From Sphingomonas sediminicola (GTDB lineage: Bacteria; Pseudomonadota; Alphaproteobacteria; Sphingomonadales; Sphingomonadaceae): 64,000 nt of DNA. Positions within the stretch are counted from its first letter, which is position 1. Each line of letters begins with the position of its first letter. The stretch covers positions 2,046,001 through 2,110,000 of the forward strand of contig NZ_CP060782.1 in assembly GCF_014489515.1 (NCBI RefSeq), in the 5' to 3' direction. Below, in pieces: positions 1-9,997 of this stretch. Position numbers and translations under genes: made by a program. The notes below the pieces were generated by a model. That model searched no databases, was not told the origin of the DNA, and saw nothing but the letters and a program-made list of their open reading frames with translations.

Positions 1-1
1 A

Positions 2-952
2 AACATGCGGTGGTCGATCCTGACGCCCGAGCTTTCGATCCATTGGGACGGCGAAACGCTTTCTGAAGGTCCTGGCACGACGCGCGCGGAGGCGCCCGGC
101 GGCGATCCGCTCGAGGCGATGTGGACGACCTATTATGCCTCCATCTTCAATCCGGCACGCCTGAAGGTCGGCGCAATGCTGAAGGAGATGCCGAAGAAAT
201 ACTGGCGCAACATGCCGGAGACCTCACTCGTTCAGCCTTTGATTGCGAGCGCTCGCAATCGGGAGTTGGAAATGATCGACCGGGCAGCGGCCAAGGAAGG
301 CCTCAGAGAAGCGCTGGAAGCGGAACGGCGGATTGAGCCAGGCGGAAACCTGCGCAAGTCCTGGGAGGCCCTGTTCAAGGAGGCGCGCGGGTGCACCCGA
401 TGCGACCTCTACAAGCGCGCCAACCAGACAGTGTTCGGCGAGGGCCCGCTCGACGCGTCCATCATGTTCGTGGGCGAGCAGCCCGGGGACCAGGAGGACG
501 TCGCCGGACGCCCGTTCGTCGGACCGGCCGGCCAGGTTTTTGACGAGGCCTTGGAGAGAGCAGGGATCCCGCGTTCGGAAGTCTACGTCACCAATGCGGT
601 CAAGCATTTCAAGTTCGAGCAGCGCGGCAAGAAACGCATCCACAGCAAACCCAATGCGGGCGAGATCGAAGCTTGCCGCTGGTGGATCGACCAGGAGCGC
701 TCGCTGATCCGCCCGCCGGTCACCGTCGCGTTGGGAGCGACCGCTGCCCGCTCGATCCTCGACAAGGTCGTCACGATCAGCCGCGTGCGCGGCTCGCCCA
801 TTGCGCTTCCGGACGGCGGCGAATGCTGGGTGACCGTCCACCCGAGCTTCCTGCTCCGCATCCCCGAACCGGACCGTAAGCGCGAAGAACGGGCGAAGTT
901 CGTCGACGACCTCAAACGCGTCCGCGATCGCGCGGCGGAGCTGGCTTCCTAG
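2..952 (+). CDS. udgX: DUF4130 - UdgX family uracil-DNA binding protein, 5' truncated by window edge
   Basis: The reading frame is open to the left edge, so the true start lies outside. Roughly the first 110 visible residues look like the end of a DUF4130 domain. From about residue 115 a uracil-DNA glycosylase fold follows with a CxxC pair, the active-site stretch GEQPGDQEDVAGRPFVGPAG near residue 155, and the family-specific loop GKKRIH near residue 210. In characterised mycobacterial UdgX the His of the KRRIH loop forms a covalent bond with uracil-site DNA, so the protein becomes a suicide-type binder rather than a turnover glycosylase. The His is present here. The family would also carry an Fe-S cluster. 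DUF4130-UdgX fusions commonly neighbour a radical SAM repair-associated protein, which would sit just upstream of this window. Confidence 0.88.
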   Translation, partial: NMRWSILTPELSIHWDGETLSEGPGTTRAEAPGGDPLEAMWTTYYASIFNPARLKVGAMLKEMPKKYWRNMPETSLVQPLIASARNRELEMIDRAAAKEGLREALEAERRIEPGGNLRKSWEALFKEARGCTRCDLYKRANQTVFGEGPLDASIMFVGEQPGDQEDVAGRPFVGPAGQVFDEALERAGIPRSEVYVTNAVKHFKFEQRGKKRIHSKPNAGEIEACRWWIDQERSLIRPPVTVALGATAARSILDKVVTISRVRGSPIALPDGGECWVTVHPSFLLRIPEPDRKREERAKFVDDLKRVRDRAAELAS

Positions 953-3067
953 AAGCCGAACCTCAACTGTGCCTTGATCGCTCGCGGTCCGCCGGGAGCG
1001 ATGTTGTTGTCGCTGTGGGCGGTCGGGAAATAGTCGGCCCCGAAGATGTTCTCGACGTTGATCTGCGCCTCGATGCCCAGCATCAGCTTGTAATAGGCGG
1101 CAGCGTCGACCCGTGCGTAGCCCGGCAGCTTCACGTTGTTGCTGATCGAAGCATAGGACTTCGACCGGGCAATCACGCCAAGCCCGAGACCGATCGTGTC
1201 CGAGACATCATAGCGGTTCCAGAGCGAGAAACTGTGCTTCGGAACCAACGGCACGTCGCGGCCTGCCGGAGCTGACGCAGTCGTCTTGGTAATCTCCGCC
1301 TTCTGCCAGGAATAGCCTGCCGAGACCTGCCAGCGGTCACTGATGCTGCGCTCGAGACCCAACTCTAAGCCCTTGCTTCGCTGGGCGCCTGTCAGCACGG
1401 TCTGCTGCGTAAGCGGGTCTATCGCACGCGTGTTGGTACGGTCGAGCCGATAGATTGCGGCGGTGGCGAGCAGACCGTCGATCGGGGCCCACTTCGCGCC
1501 CAGCTCGTAATTGTCGAAGCGTTCTGGCTTCAGGTCGGCGGTCGTCGAGGTCAGGCCGCTGAACTGGTCCCCGATTGCGGCAGATAGGATCGGCTGTAGC
1601 TGGTGTAGAGTGACAGATTGTCGCGCGGCTTCAGGATCAACCCGAAGCGCGGCGACCAGAGCTCGTCCCGTCGGCTGAAGTCTTCGCTCGCAGGGCGCAG
1701 GTCGTTCACCGATAGCTTGAAACTGTCGAACCGCAGGCCCGCGACGATCTCGAGCCATTCGGCGGGGCGGATCTGATCCTGGACGTATACTGCCGCGACC
1801 GTCGCCCGGGTGCGGTTGTTCGCATCGCTCGCAGACGAAGTGAAGGAAACGTTCTTGTCGACGCTCGCATCCGAAATCGGCGTCGTATTTCCGTTCAGGA
1901 AGGTACCCGACATCCGCTGGTTGCGGGACTTCTGCCGCCCGAACTCGAAGCCGAACAGCAATGTCTGGTCGATCCCGCCAAGGCGATTTTCCCAGACCAG
2001 GTCCGTCTGGCTGAACAGGTTCTGGCGGTTGTTGCGGTTGTTGTAGGCGCCGAGCGTAACCAGTCCCGTCGCGGAGCTAAACGAGCTCGGATAGATGTTC
2101 TGGTAGAACTTGTCGTAGTCCGCGAATTGCGTGTGGTTCTTGAGCGTCAGGCCGTCCGCAAGCTCATGCTCGACACTGAATGTGCCGATGTTGACGTTCG
2201 CCTTCGAATGGCTGTCCTCGGGATCGCCGAAGAAGGTCCGGTCAAAGCCCTTGATCGGCCGGTCGCCGTCGGCCGGGACGCCGCGGTCTGACGTCCGGTA
2301 GTCATGGAAATATTCGTAGCCGATATCGATGCGGGTGTTCGGGCCGGCCTGGAACGCGAGCGTAGGGTTCACGCCATAGCGTTCGAGGTTGACGTGCCGG
2401 CGGAAGCTGTCGCCATTCTCGTAAAGGCCGTTGACCCGGAGCCCGACACCGGAGGCGATCCCCTGATCGACGTCGCCGGTGAGACGAAACCCCCGAAGCT
2501 GTCTGTCGAGGTCAGCGCCTCGCGATAATCGCCAAAAGTCGCGCGCTTCAGGACGCGGTTGACGACCCCACCGCCACCGCCGCGTCCGAAGATCATCGCG
2601 TTCGGGCCCTTCAACACCTCGACGCGATCGACGTTGTAGAAGTCGCGGAAATATTGCGCGTCGTCACGGACGCCGTCGATGAAGAAGTCGGCGGTCGAGT
2701 TGTTGCCGCGCAAGGTGAACTGGTCGCGATTGCTCTCGCCAGTCCCTGGAGTGGCGCCGGGAACGAATGTCAGCAGCTCCGCGACGGAGCGGATCGACTG
2801 GTCCTCGATCTGCTTCTCCGAGATGACCGTCAGCGCCTGCGGGATGTTGCGGATGTTGGTGTTGGTCTTGGTAGCCGTGCTCGTGTCTCGCGCGCCATAT
2901 TCGCTGCGCTGGCCCGTGACGATGATCGCCTGGTCGGCCGCTTCGGCAGCCGCCGCCGACGTCGCCTCGGACCCAGCCCCTTCGGACAAATCCGCCGCGG
3001 CAAACGCTGGAGAAGACATGCCTGCCAACAATGCGGCGGCGAACGATACAGTGGTGAGCCCCTTCAT
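949..3067 (-). CDS. TonB-dependent siderophore receptor, interrupted by two frameshifts
   Basis: Outer-membrane receptor of the catecholate-siderophore type. It starts with a signal peptide (MKGLTTVSFAAALLAGMSSPAFAA). A plug domain follows with the segments SIRSVAELLTFVPG, FFIDGVRDDAQYFRDFYNVD and VEVLKGPNAMIFGRGGGGGV. The beta-barrel runs to the C-terminal Phe (QLRFGF). The frame breaks twice: at 2490-2494 (five C on the plus strand) and at 1569-1572 (four C). Adding one base at each site restores a continuous receptor of about 705 residues. The start at 3067 has a Fur-like site 14 to 38 bases upstream, in line with iron control. The next upstream gene in the same direction is a P450. The exact ligand cannot be read from sequence. 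Confidence 0.87.
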
Positions 3068-3080
3068 GCGGACGGCTACT

Positions 3081-3105
3081 ATCGTTATTGATAGTCATTC
3101 GCAAT
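3081..3105 (-). promoter_or_regulatory. putative Fur box upstream of the siderophore receptor
   Basis: On the minus strand the region holds GAATGACTATCAATAACG, which resembles the degenerate GATAATGATwATCATTATC-type Fur operator. It lies directly upstream of the siderophore-receptor start at 3067. Position and target make iron repression likely. The match is imperfect, so this is an inference. Confidence 0.45.
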
Positions 3106-3165
3106 AGCAGAACTGGCGCTTGCCGAACTGTCCGATCAAGCTTCCCGATAAACCCCTGAATTCGT

Positions 3166-4507
3166 TCAGCGCGTCGATAGCATAAGCGGAAGACCACCTT
3201 CCTGGCGCAGAGTGACCATTCCGGACGGACGCACCTTTCTTCCAGGGACGGGGGCGAATCTCCACTGGCTGAGCCACGTCGCGAGGATCGTCAGCGCTTC
3301 AGCCATTGCGAAGCGAGCGCCGACGCAAGTGCGCGGGCCAGCGCCGAACGGCAGATACTGGAAACGGTGCCGTTCCTGCCTGCGACCAGCAAACCGATCG
3401 GGATCGAACGCATCAGGCTCGTCCCACAGGTTCCTGTGACGCTGAATGATCCACGGCCAAATGGACACCAGGTCGCCAGAATTCACTTCATGCTCTCCGA
3501 GCATGTCTGGCCCGACCGCCTCGCGATCGAAGCGCGGAACGGGCGGATAGAGGCGGAGCGTTTCGTCCACGACCGCCCGAAGGAATGGCAGCCGATCCGA
3601 AAGACCCGCATCGACCCCATTCTCCAGGGCCGACCGCGCCTCCTTGGCGACCCGCTCCTGCAATTCCGGCTGTTCGCTAAGGACAAACAAGGTCCAGCTC
3701 GTCAGGTTGGCCGTCGTCTCGTGGCCGGCGAGATAGAAGGTTGCAGCGTTGTCGATCGCCAACTCGATCGCTTCCTCACGCGGGAATTGGTCGAGCAGCG
3801 CCCGGATCATTGCCGTGACGAAATCGTCCGGCGCGTCGCTACCGAGCCGCTCGCGCACGATCGCGCCCAGCGTCGAACGCAGGAACTGCTGCCCTGCCCG
3901 GCCCCGCCGCCCTTTCGAGTTACCGGGATCAGTGGCATGCCCAGCAACGCCTGGATCCGGGCTTCGCCGACGCCCTCCATGGCGGCGGTGATATGGTCCA
4001 TCGCCTCTGGCGTCGTGAGCCGAGGGTCGCCGCTGAACAAAGCCGTGGCGATCACCCGCATCGTCGCCGAGGTCGCTTCGACGGCCATGTCGCGCGTGCC
4101 GGCCTGCCATGACTGCGCAATGTCCTGCCCGACTTCGCCGAACAAAGGCATGAGCGCGTCCACCGCGGGTGGTGTGAAGCTCGCCGCAACAATCTTGCGC
4201 TGGGCGCGCCAAAGCTCGCCCTCCGACGTCAGAAGGCCCGCCCGATCGTCGGCCCGAGGATGCGCTTCACCAGCTTCGGCTTCTCGTAGTTCGACGCGTT
4301 GTCGAGCAGCACGCGCTGCACCCAGTCGGGTTGCAGGACAACATGCACCGTGTGGCCCAGGATGTTGCGCTTGAAATACCAGTTCTGGAAGGCGAGCTGG
4401 GACCAGCCGTACACCGCGGTCCGCGCCCGTTCCCCCAGGAAGCCGCGCCAGGTCGGAACGGGCTTCGGCCGGCGTGGAGGATGCGGCGGGACCCAGAGCT
4501 TTGTCAC
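3166..4507 (-). CDS. cytochrome P450, interrupted by two frameshifts
   Basis: Heme-thiolate monooxygenase. The N-terminal part starts at a GTG at 4507 (overlapping the stop of the gene upstream). The I-helix oxygen-binding motif is AGHETT, the K-helix ExxR motif is ETLR, and the heme loop is FGAGPRTCVGARFA with the Cys ligand. Full length would be about 447 residues, normal for a soluble bacterial P450. Two breaks, at 4237-4239 and 3902-3905, are each repaired by adding one base to a C run on the plus strand. There is no adjacent ferredoxin or reductase, so redox partners must be elsewhere. It appears co-transcribed after the DJ-1/PfpI gene. Substrate unknown. Confidence 0.87.
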
Positions 4508-5191
4508 CGGCCTGCCAAGCGCTCCGCAGCGGCGCGGACGCGCTCCTCCCTGTCGGGCGCCATGCGATCCGAGCGCTCGTAGACTTGTTTCACGAGCTGT
4601 TCACCCGCCTTGGACGGAGTGCCGGAATCGAACGGCGGATGCGGATCGTACTCGAGCCCAGCTGGATCGCGCGTGCGTAATCCTCTCCCTCGATCTGCGC
4701 GGTGAGTGCCAATGCGAAATCGATCCCGGCCGTCACTCCGCCGCCCGTGACCCGGTTGCGGTCGAACACGACGCGCTCCGCGACCGGCTCCGCCCAAACA
4801 GCTTGAGATAGTCGCGCCATGCCCAATGAGACGTCGCACGATAGCCTTCGAGCAGTCCGGCCGCACCGAGGATCAGCGAACCAGTGCACACGCTCGTCAT
4901 CCATTGCGCCCGTTCGCCGACGCTCCAGACCCAGGCAAGCGCGTCGTCATCGTGCATGACATCGACGCAGCCGAAGCCGCCGGGGATGCAGAGAATGTCC
5001 GCTTCGGTCACCTCGTCGAGCGTTCCCGTCGGAAGCAGTGCAAAGCCGCTGTCGGTCTGGACCGGATCGAGCGACTTCCAAACGAGATCGACCTTCGCAT
5101 TTGGTAGGCGCGAAAGCACCTGCGCCGGACCGGTAAGGTCGAGCTGCGTGACGTTGGGAAAGACGAGGAAGACAACGCGTGTGGGCTTCAT
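4504..5191 (-). CDS. DJ-1/PfpI family protein, isonitrile hydratase-like, two frameshifts
   Basis: The start is placed at the ATG at 5191 ([20 protein letters not shown]), only four bases after the smc stop. The sequence has the Asp in the first helix (QLDLTGP) and the nucleophile-elbow Cys in [15 protein letters not shown], both typical of the isonitrile hydratase branch of the DJ-1/PfpI superfamily. The final part ([15 protein letters not shown]) also fits. Breaks at 4793-4795 and 4657-4659 are each repaired by one extra C on the plus strand, giving about 229 residues. Its stop overlaps the GTG start of the P450, so the two are probably translationally coupled. Catalytic activity on isonitriles is inferred from family resemblance only. 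Confidence 0.8.
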
Positions 5192-5195
5192 ACCC

Positions 5196-8100
5196 CTATT
5201 CTGCAGCGAGAAGCGTCTCCGCGCCACCGAGGTCGACAGAAACCAGCCTGCTGACGCCTTTCTCGATCATGGTCACGCCGTAGAGCCGATGCATTCGGCT
5301 CATCGTCACTGCGTTGTGAGTCACGATCAGGTAGCGCGTGTCCGTCTCGCGGGTCATGCGGTCGAGCAGGTCGCAGAACCGCTCGACGTTCGCGTCGTCC
5401 AGCGGCGCGTCGACTTCGTCCAGCACGCAGATAGGCGCAGGATTGGTCAGGAACAAAGCGAAGATCAGCGCAACGGCCGTGAGCGCCTGCTCGCCGCCTG
5501 ACAGCAGGGTGAGGGTCGAGAGGCGCTTGCCAGGAGGCTGCGCCATGATCTCCAGTCCCGCCTCCAGCGGATCGTCGCTTTCGACCAATTCGAGATGCGC
5601 CTGCCCACCATTGAACAAGGTCGTGAACAGGTCGCGGAAATGCGTGTCGACCTCGCGGTATGCGTCGAGCAGCCGCACCCGGCCTTCGCGATTGAGATTG
5701 CCGATGGACCCGCGCAGGCGATGAATCGCCTGAGTCAGTTCCTCTGCTTCCTCGGCACCCTTCACCCGGGCCTCGTCTAACTCGGCCAGCTCCTGCTCGG
5801 CAACGAGGTTGACCGGGCCGATCCGTTCGCGCTCGGTGGTCAGGCGTTCTAGCAGCGCCGATTGCGCGTCCGCATCGACCACTTCGTTTTCGTCGAAGCC
5901 AAGCTTCTCGGGTAGCCGCTGAGGAATGCACTCGAAACGCTCGAAGCAGACGCGGCCATATTCCGTGCGGCGCGCTTCTTGCGCTTCTGCCCGCGCCGAG
6001 GCCGCGGCGCGGCGTTCGCGAGCAGCAGACAGAGATTCGTTGGCGGTCGCAAAGGCCGAAGCCGCCTTGGCGACTTCGCCCTCCGCAGCACGCTCGGCCT
6101 CCGCAGCGGCGGAGGTCAGGCGGCCGCACTCGCCGGAGCGATTCTCCAATTCGCCGATCGCCTCGTCGAGGCGCGCGGGTTCCTGGCTGAGTTGCTCGCG
6201 CTCGGCGCTTTGCTGGCACTGGCGTTCGACGGCCAAGGCGAGGCGGCGTTTCGCGTCGGCGTGACGCTTGCGCCATTCCTCCTGCTCACGGCCCGCAGTT
6301 CCGTGACGTTCCCGCGCTGCGGCAGTCTCGCGCGCACGCGTCGCGGCTTCGGCACGCTTGTCGGCGACGGCCGATCCCGCGCCCGACGCCCGCGACCGCG
6401 CACTTTCGACATCGGCTTCAAGCGCCGCCGGATCGGGCAATCCAGCGATGACCGCTTCAGCAGCGCGGAGTGCTTCGGCCGAAGCTTCGGCTACCGGCTT
6501 CAAGTCTTCCGCGCGCTGCGAAATAGCTTCGCGCTGGTCGTTCAGCCGATCGATCGCAGCGGCCGCGGCGTCGGCTGCGCGATCCGCCTCGCGGCCGTCG
6601 CGCTCGGCAGCGGAGGCAGCTTTACGCTGCTCGTCACCCTCGGTGCGCCAGCGTTCGACATCGCGAGCCGCCTGGTCGCGCTCTGCCGAAGCCGTGTCGA
6701 CCGCCTTCTCCAAGCCCGGAAGCTGCTTTTGCAACTCGGCCAGCCTGTTCGCGCGGATCAGGCGCTCAGCCGCGGCCGCACCGGAGCCGGTCGAGACAAA
6801 ACCGTCCCACCGGCGCAGCCCGCCCTCCAGCGTTACGAGCCGCTGGCCGACTGCAAGCTGCTGGCCCTTATCTTCATCTGCCACGCCGATCTGACGAAGG
6901 CGCCGAAGAAGCTGCGCGGGCGCCCGGACATGATCGATCAGCGGCTCCACGCCGGAGGGGAGCGATGGATCGCTCGCCATAGCCTCGCTTCCGGTCCACC
7001 GCCTCGGGCCGCCTCCGCCGATCGCCGCATCGGCATCTTCGCCGAGTGCCGCGGCCAAGGCCCGCTCATAGCCCGAATCCGCCGACAGGCTTTCGATAGC
7101 CGAGCCACCGCCATGCTGGAGCGCCCGCTCCAGCGCCTGAGCCTCTGCCTTCGCTGCGGATAGCGCGGCGCGTGCCGCCGCCAGGTCGCTCTCCGAAGAA
7201 TCGCGGCGCTCGGCGGCGGTTGCGCGTTCGCGTTCGGCGGCCTCGAGCTTCTGCTCGGTATTTGCCTGCGACCTTTTCGCGGCCTCTGCGCGTTTCAGGG
7301 CCTCGTCGCGTGCCGACTGCTCGGCTGATCCCGAGCCGAGCGCCTCTAGCTGCGAAGCAAGCCGCTGCTTTTCCTGCTCGGTCCTTTGAAGCTGCGCTCG
7401 CGCGGCCTCGAGGGCAGCTTCGGCAACCCGGCGCTCGGCTCGCATCGCGGCCTGGCGGGTCAGGAGGTCGGCAAGAGCCGCCTCGGCTTCGCGCGATTTG
7501 GTTTCGAGATCGGCGAGCTCACGCCCAATCCGGGCCGACTGCGCTTCATCATCGGACAGGCGGTGATCGATTGCCGCACGCTCGGCGTCCAGCTCGGCGA
7601 TCCGAGCCTCGGCGTCGTGACGAAGCGCCTCCTCGCGCTCGACATCCGACGCAAGCGAGGCATCCAACCGGTCGAGCTCGGCAAGCCTCCGAACGACCGT
7701 GTCTCGCCGCGCGCGGGTCGTCGCCAGCTCATGCGCAAGCTCGGTCGCGCGTTCGCGCGCTTCCGCCAGTTCGTGACGGCGCTGGTTGAGAAGCGCCGCG
7801 GCCTGATCCTGCGCCTGCTGCGCGTTCGCCATCGCGCCCTGCAGCGCCGAGACCTGCCCTTCGGCTTCCCGCGCCTCTTGCGTCGCTGCGGTCGCTGCCA
7901 AATCCGCCTCGACCCAGCGGGCGTGAACCAGCCGAGCCTCAGCCGAGCGGATCTTGTCCGACAGCTGGCGATAACGCTCGGCCGCGCGCGCCTGCCGCCT
8001 CAGTTGCGCAGCGCGCTGCTCCTGATCCGACAGAAGCTCGGCCAGCCTCGTAAGATTCGCCTCGGTCGCACGAAGTTTCTGCTCGGCGTCCTTGCGGCGG

Positions 8101-8612
8101 GCATGAAGGCCGGAAATGCCAGCGGCTTCCTCGAGCAAAAGCCTCCGCTCGGTCGGCTTGGCCGCGATGATCGAGCCGACCTTGCCCTGACTGACCAGCG
8201 CCGGAGAGTGCGCGCCAGTCGCCGCGTCGGCGAACAGCAGGGAGACATCCTTGGCGCGGACGTCGCGACCATCGATCCGGTAGGCCGAGCCGGTGCCCCG
8301 CTCGATCCGCCGGGTGACCTCGCTCTCGCCCGCCTGCCCTTCATCGCCGTGCTGACGCTCGAGGAGGATCGAGACTTCGGCGAAGTCGCGCTGCGGCCGC
8401 GTCGCGGTGCCGGCGAAGATGACGTCGTCCATCCCGCCGCCGCGAAGCGACTTCGGGCTGCCTTCGCCCATCACCCAGCGAATGGCTTCGAGGAGGTTGG
8501 ACTTGCCGCATCCGTTCGGACCGACGACTCCGGTGAGCCCCGGTTCGATCCTTAGCTCCGACGCTTCGACGAAGCTCTTGAACCCGCTGAGTTTCAGCCG
8601 GCGGATGCGCAA
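5196..8612 (-). CDS. smc: chromosome segregation protein SMC
   Basis: Structural maintenance of chromosomes ATPase, 1138 residues and intact. The N-terminal Walker A is GPNGCGKSNLLEAIRWVMGE. Two very long, Ala/Glu/Arg-rich coiled coils flank a hinge region around residues 500 to 640. The C-terminal head has the ABC signature LLSGGEQALTA and Walker B with D-loop (CVLDEVDAPLDDANVERF). It forms the ring-shaped condensin that compacts and segregates the nucleoid with ScpA and ScpB, which are not in this window. It lies between the DsbA-like gene (27 bases upstream) and the DJ-1/PfpI gene (4 bases downstream), so it is part of a minus-strand operon. Confidence 0.97.
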   Translation of the reverse strand: MRIRRLKLSGFKSFVEASELRIEPGLTGVVGPNGCGKSNLLEAIRWVMGEGSPKSLRGGGMDDVIFAGTATRPQRDFAEVSILLERQHGDEGQAGESEVTRRIERGTGSAYRIDGRDVRAKDVSLLFADAATGAHSPALVSQGKVGSIIAAKPTERRLLLEEAAGISGLHARRKDAEQKLRATEANLTRLAELLSDQEQRAAQLRRQARAAERYRQLSDKIRSAEARLVHARWVEADLAATAATQEAREAEGQVSALQGAMANAQQAQDQAAALLNQRRHELAEARERATELAHELATTRARRDTVVRRLAELDRLDASLASDVEREEALRHDAEARIAELDAERAAIDHRLSDDEAQSARIGRELADLETKSREAEAALADLLTRQAAMRAERRVAEAALEAARAQLQRTEQEKQRLASQLEALGSGSAEQSARDEALKRAEAAKRSQANTEQKLEAAERERATAAERRDSSESDLAAARAALSAAKAEAQALERALQHGGGSAIESLSADSGYERALAAALGEDADAAIGGGGPRRWTGSEAMASDPSLPSGVEPLIDHVRAPAQLLRRLRQIGVADEDKGQQLAVGQRLVTLEGGLRRWDGFVSTGSGAAAAERLIRANRLAELQKQLPGLEKAVDTASAERDQAARDVERWRTEGDEQRKAASAAERDGREADRAADAAAAAIDRLNDQREAISQRAEDLKPVAEASAEALRAAEAVIAGLPDPAALEADVESARSRASGAGSAVADKRAEAATRARETAAARERHGTAGREQEEWRKRHADAKRRLALAVERQCQQSAEREQLSQEPARLDEAIGELENRSGECGRLTSAAAEAERAAEGEVAKAASAFATANESLSAARERRAAASARAEAQEARRTEYGRVCFERFECIPQRLPEKLGFDENEVVDADAQSALLERLTTERERIGPVNLVAEQELAELDEARVKGAEEAEELTQAIHRLRGSIGNLNREGRVRLLDAYREVDTHFRDLFTTLFNGGQAHLELVESDDPLEAGLEIMAQPPGKRLSTLTLLSGGEQALTAVALIFALFLTNPAPICVLDEVDAPLDDANVERFCDLLDRMTRETDTRYLIVTHNAVTMSRMHRLYGVTMIEKGVSRLVSVDLGGAETLLAAE

Positions 8613-8639
8613 CTTGTCTCCCCCACCCTCACATGGCCG

Positions 8640-9392
8640 CTATCCGCGTTCGCCGAGGGCGTCGCGGAGTTGCGGTTCAAGCTTGTCCCAGGTCGCGGTC
8701 TGCTGGAGGAGCTTGCCGTTGATGACGAAGCTCGGCGTGCCGCTGAATTCGGGGAATTGCGAGGTCGCGTCGCCGTTCATCTGGACCAGCAAGTTGATCT
8801 CGTTTTGGTCCGCCAGGCAGACATTGCTCTTCGCCGACGGAATACCGCGCTGGGCCGCCCACGGCACGAGGCCGGCGAGCTTGGCAATTTCCGTGAACTG
8901 CTTTTCCGGGCCGACGTTCTGCAGCGCCTCGAACTGCTCCTTCGGCACTTCCTGCAGCTTGCCCGTCCATTCACGCTGATTGGTATAGAGAGCGCGAGTT
9001 ACCGGGAAGAAGCGGTCCGGACCGCCGCAGCGAGCGATGAGCGCCGCCGTAAGGTCGAAAGGATCGCGGACGAAATTGCGGAATTCGTAGCTGACCCGGC
9101 CGCTCTTCACGTAATTGTTGATGAGCGGTTCGCCGCCCTTCTCCTCGAATTCGGCACAGTGCGGGCAGGTCATCGAGCCGAACTCGATGAGCTTCACGTC
9201 TGCCTTGGGGTTGCCCATCAGGAACCCACCTTCGGGCGTGCGAACGACCATCTTGGTCCAGTCGCCACCATTCGGGGCGGCGACGGCTTCGATCGGCCCG
9301 GAGTCGGTCTTCGTCGTCGATCCCTTTTCGGCATTGCAGGCCGCGCTTGCGAAGATCGCCGTTGCGGCGAGCAGGACGTAGGCTGGCTTCAT
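8640..9392 (-). CDS. DsbA-family thiol oxidoreductase, predicted lipoprotein
   Basis: The start is set at 9392 because the protein then begins MKPAYVLLAATAIFASAAC, a lipoprotein signal peptide with a lipobox Cys at residue 19. The thioredoxin fold carries the active site CPHC in GSMTCPHCAEFEE and a cis-Pro region near FSGTPSFVING. It is predicted to act in the periplasm as a disulfide oxidoreductase, similar to the BdbD/DsbA-like proteins of alphaproteobacteria. It follows dciA by four bases and precedes smc, a neighbourhood I associate with Sphingomonadales. Confidence 0.88.
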   Translation of the reverse strand: MKPAYVLLAATAIFASAACNAEKGSTTKTDSGPIEAVAAPNGGDWTKMVVRTPEGGFLMGNPKADVKLIEFGSMTCPHCAEFEEKGGEPLINNYVKSGRVSYEFRNFVRDPFDLTAALIARCGGPDRFFPVTRALYTNQREWTGKLQEVPKEQFEALQNVGPEKQFTEIAKLAGLVPWAAQRGIPSAKSNVCLADQNEINLLVQMNGDATSQFPEFSGTPSFVINGKLLQQTATWDKLEPQLRDALGERG

Positions 9393-9396
9393 CAGA

Positions 9397-9969
9397 TCAT
9401 ACACTCCGAAACGTAATGGGTATGGGATTGTCGTCGGGTCCATCGACCGTCGGCGTGCCGCTTGTAGACACAATTTTTCCGGCAAGCGATTCGAGACAGG
9501 CGCGAAGCTCCGGGTCGGCAATCTGGCGAAGTCCCTCACCAAGCTCTTTGGAAACAGGGCTTGATTGCGGCCGTTCTGGTTTTGGAGAGCGCGCCAACGG
9601 CCTTCCCTGACGGAACACGACCCTGTCGATGGCCTGATATCCAAAGAAACGGTTCACGCGCTCGATGATCAGTGGCGCGAGATGCTGAAGCAGAGGTGAA
9701 TGGGCGCCTTCGACCAGCAGCGTCAGGACGCCGCCTGATTTCTTGCCGGTCGGGAATCTGATCGATTCGGGTGATGAAACCCGGGCATAGCGCTCGCCAA
9801 CGATTTCGCTCCAGCGGCTGACGATTGCGCTCTGGACGAAGCCGAAGCGGCGGAACGCCACTCCGCCGATCTCGCCGACAAGTTCGCCGGCCGCGCGCGC
9901 ACGGCCGGAGCGCGGTGCATCTTCGGCGCCGGCTTTCCGCTTCGTCGTTGGAGACTTTGGCTTCGCCAT
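9397..9969 (-). CDS. dciA: DUF721 / DciA family protein, likely replicative helicase loader
   Basis: About 190 residues from the ATG at 9969 (MAKPKSPTTKRKAGAED). A basic N-terminal tail leads into the DUF721 domain (VQSAIVSRWSEIVGERYARV, then a segment ending QAIDRVVFRQGRP). DUF721 proteins were identified as DciA, the ancestral DnaB helicase operator used by bacteria lacking DnaC or DnaI. It is divergent from mutY, with 28 bases between starts, so both promoters share this short gap or lie inside the neighbouring genes. The Ser/Pro-rich C-terminal part is not conserved in the family. Confidence 0.78.
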   Translation of the reverse strand: MAKPKSPTTKRKAGAEDAPRSGRARAAGELVGEIGGVAFRRFGFVQSAIVSRWSEIVGERYARVSSPESIRFPTGKKSGGVLTLLVEGAHSPLLQHLAPLIIERVNRFFGYQAIDRVVFRQGRPLARSPKPERPQSSPVSKELGEGLRQIADPELRACLESLAGKIVSTSGTPTVDGPDDNPIPITFRSV

Positions 9970-9997
9970 CTCAAGGAGGTCATGCCATAGGGAAAGT

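Noticed and set aside
5979-8555. Long plus-strand open frames of 394 and 389 codons opposite smc
   Set aside because: They are high-GC mirror frames of the intact smc gene, without start signals or recognisable domains.
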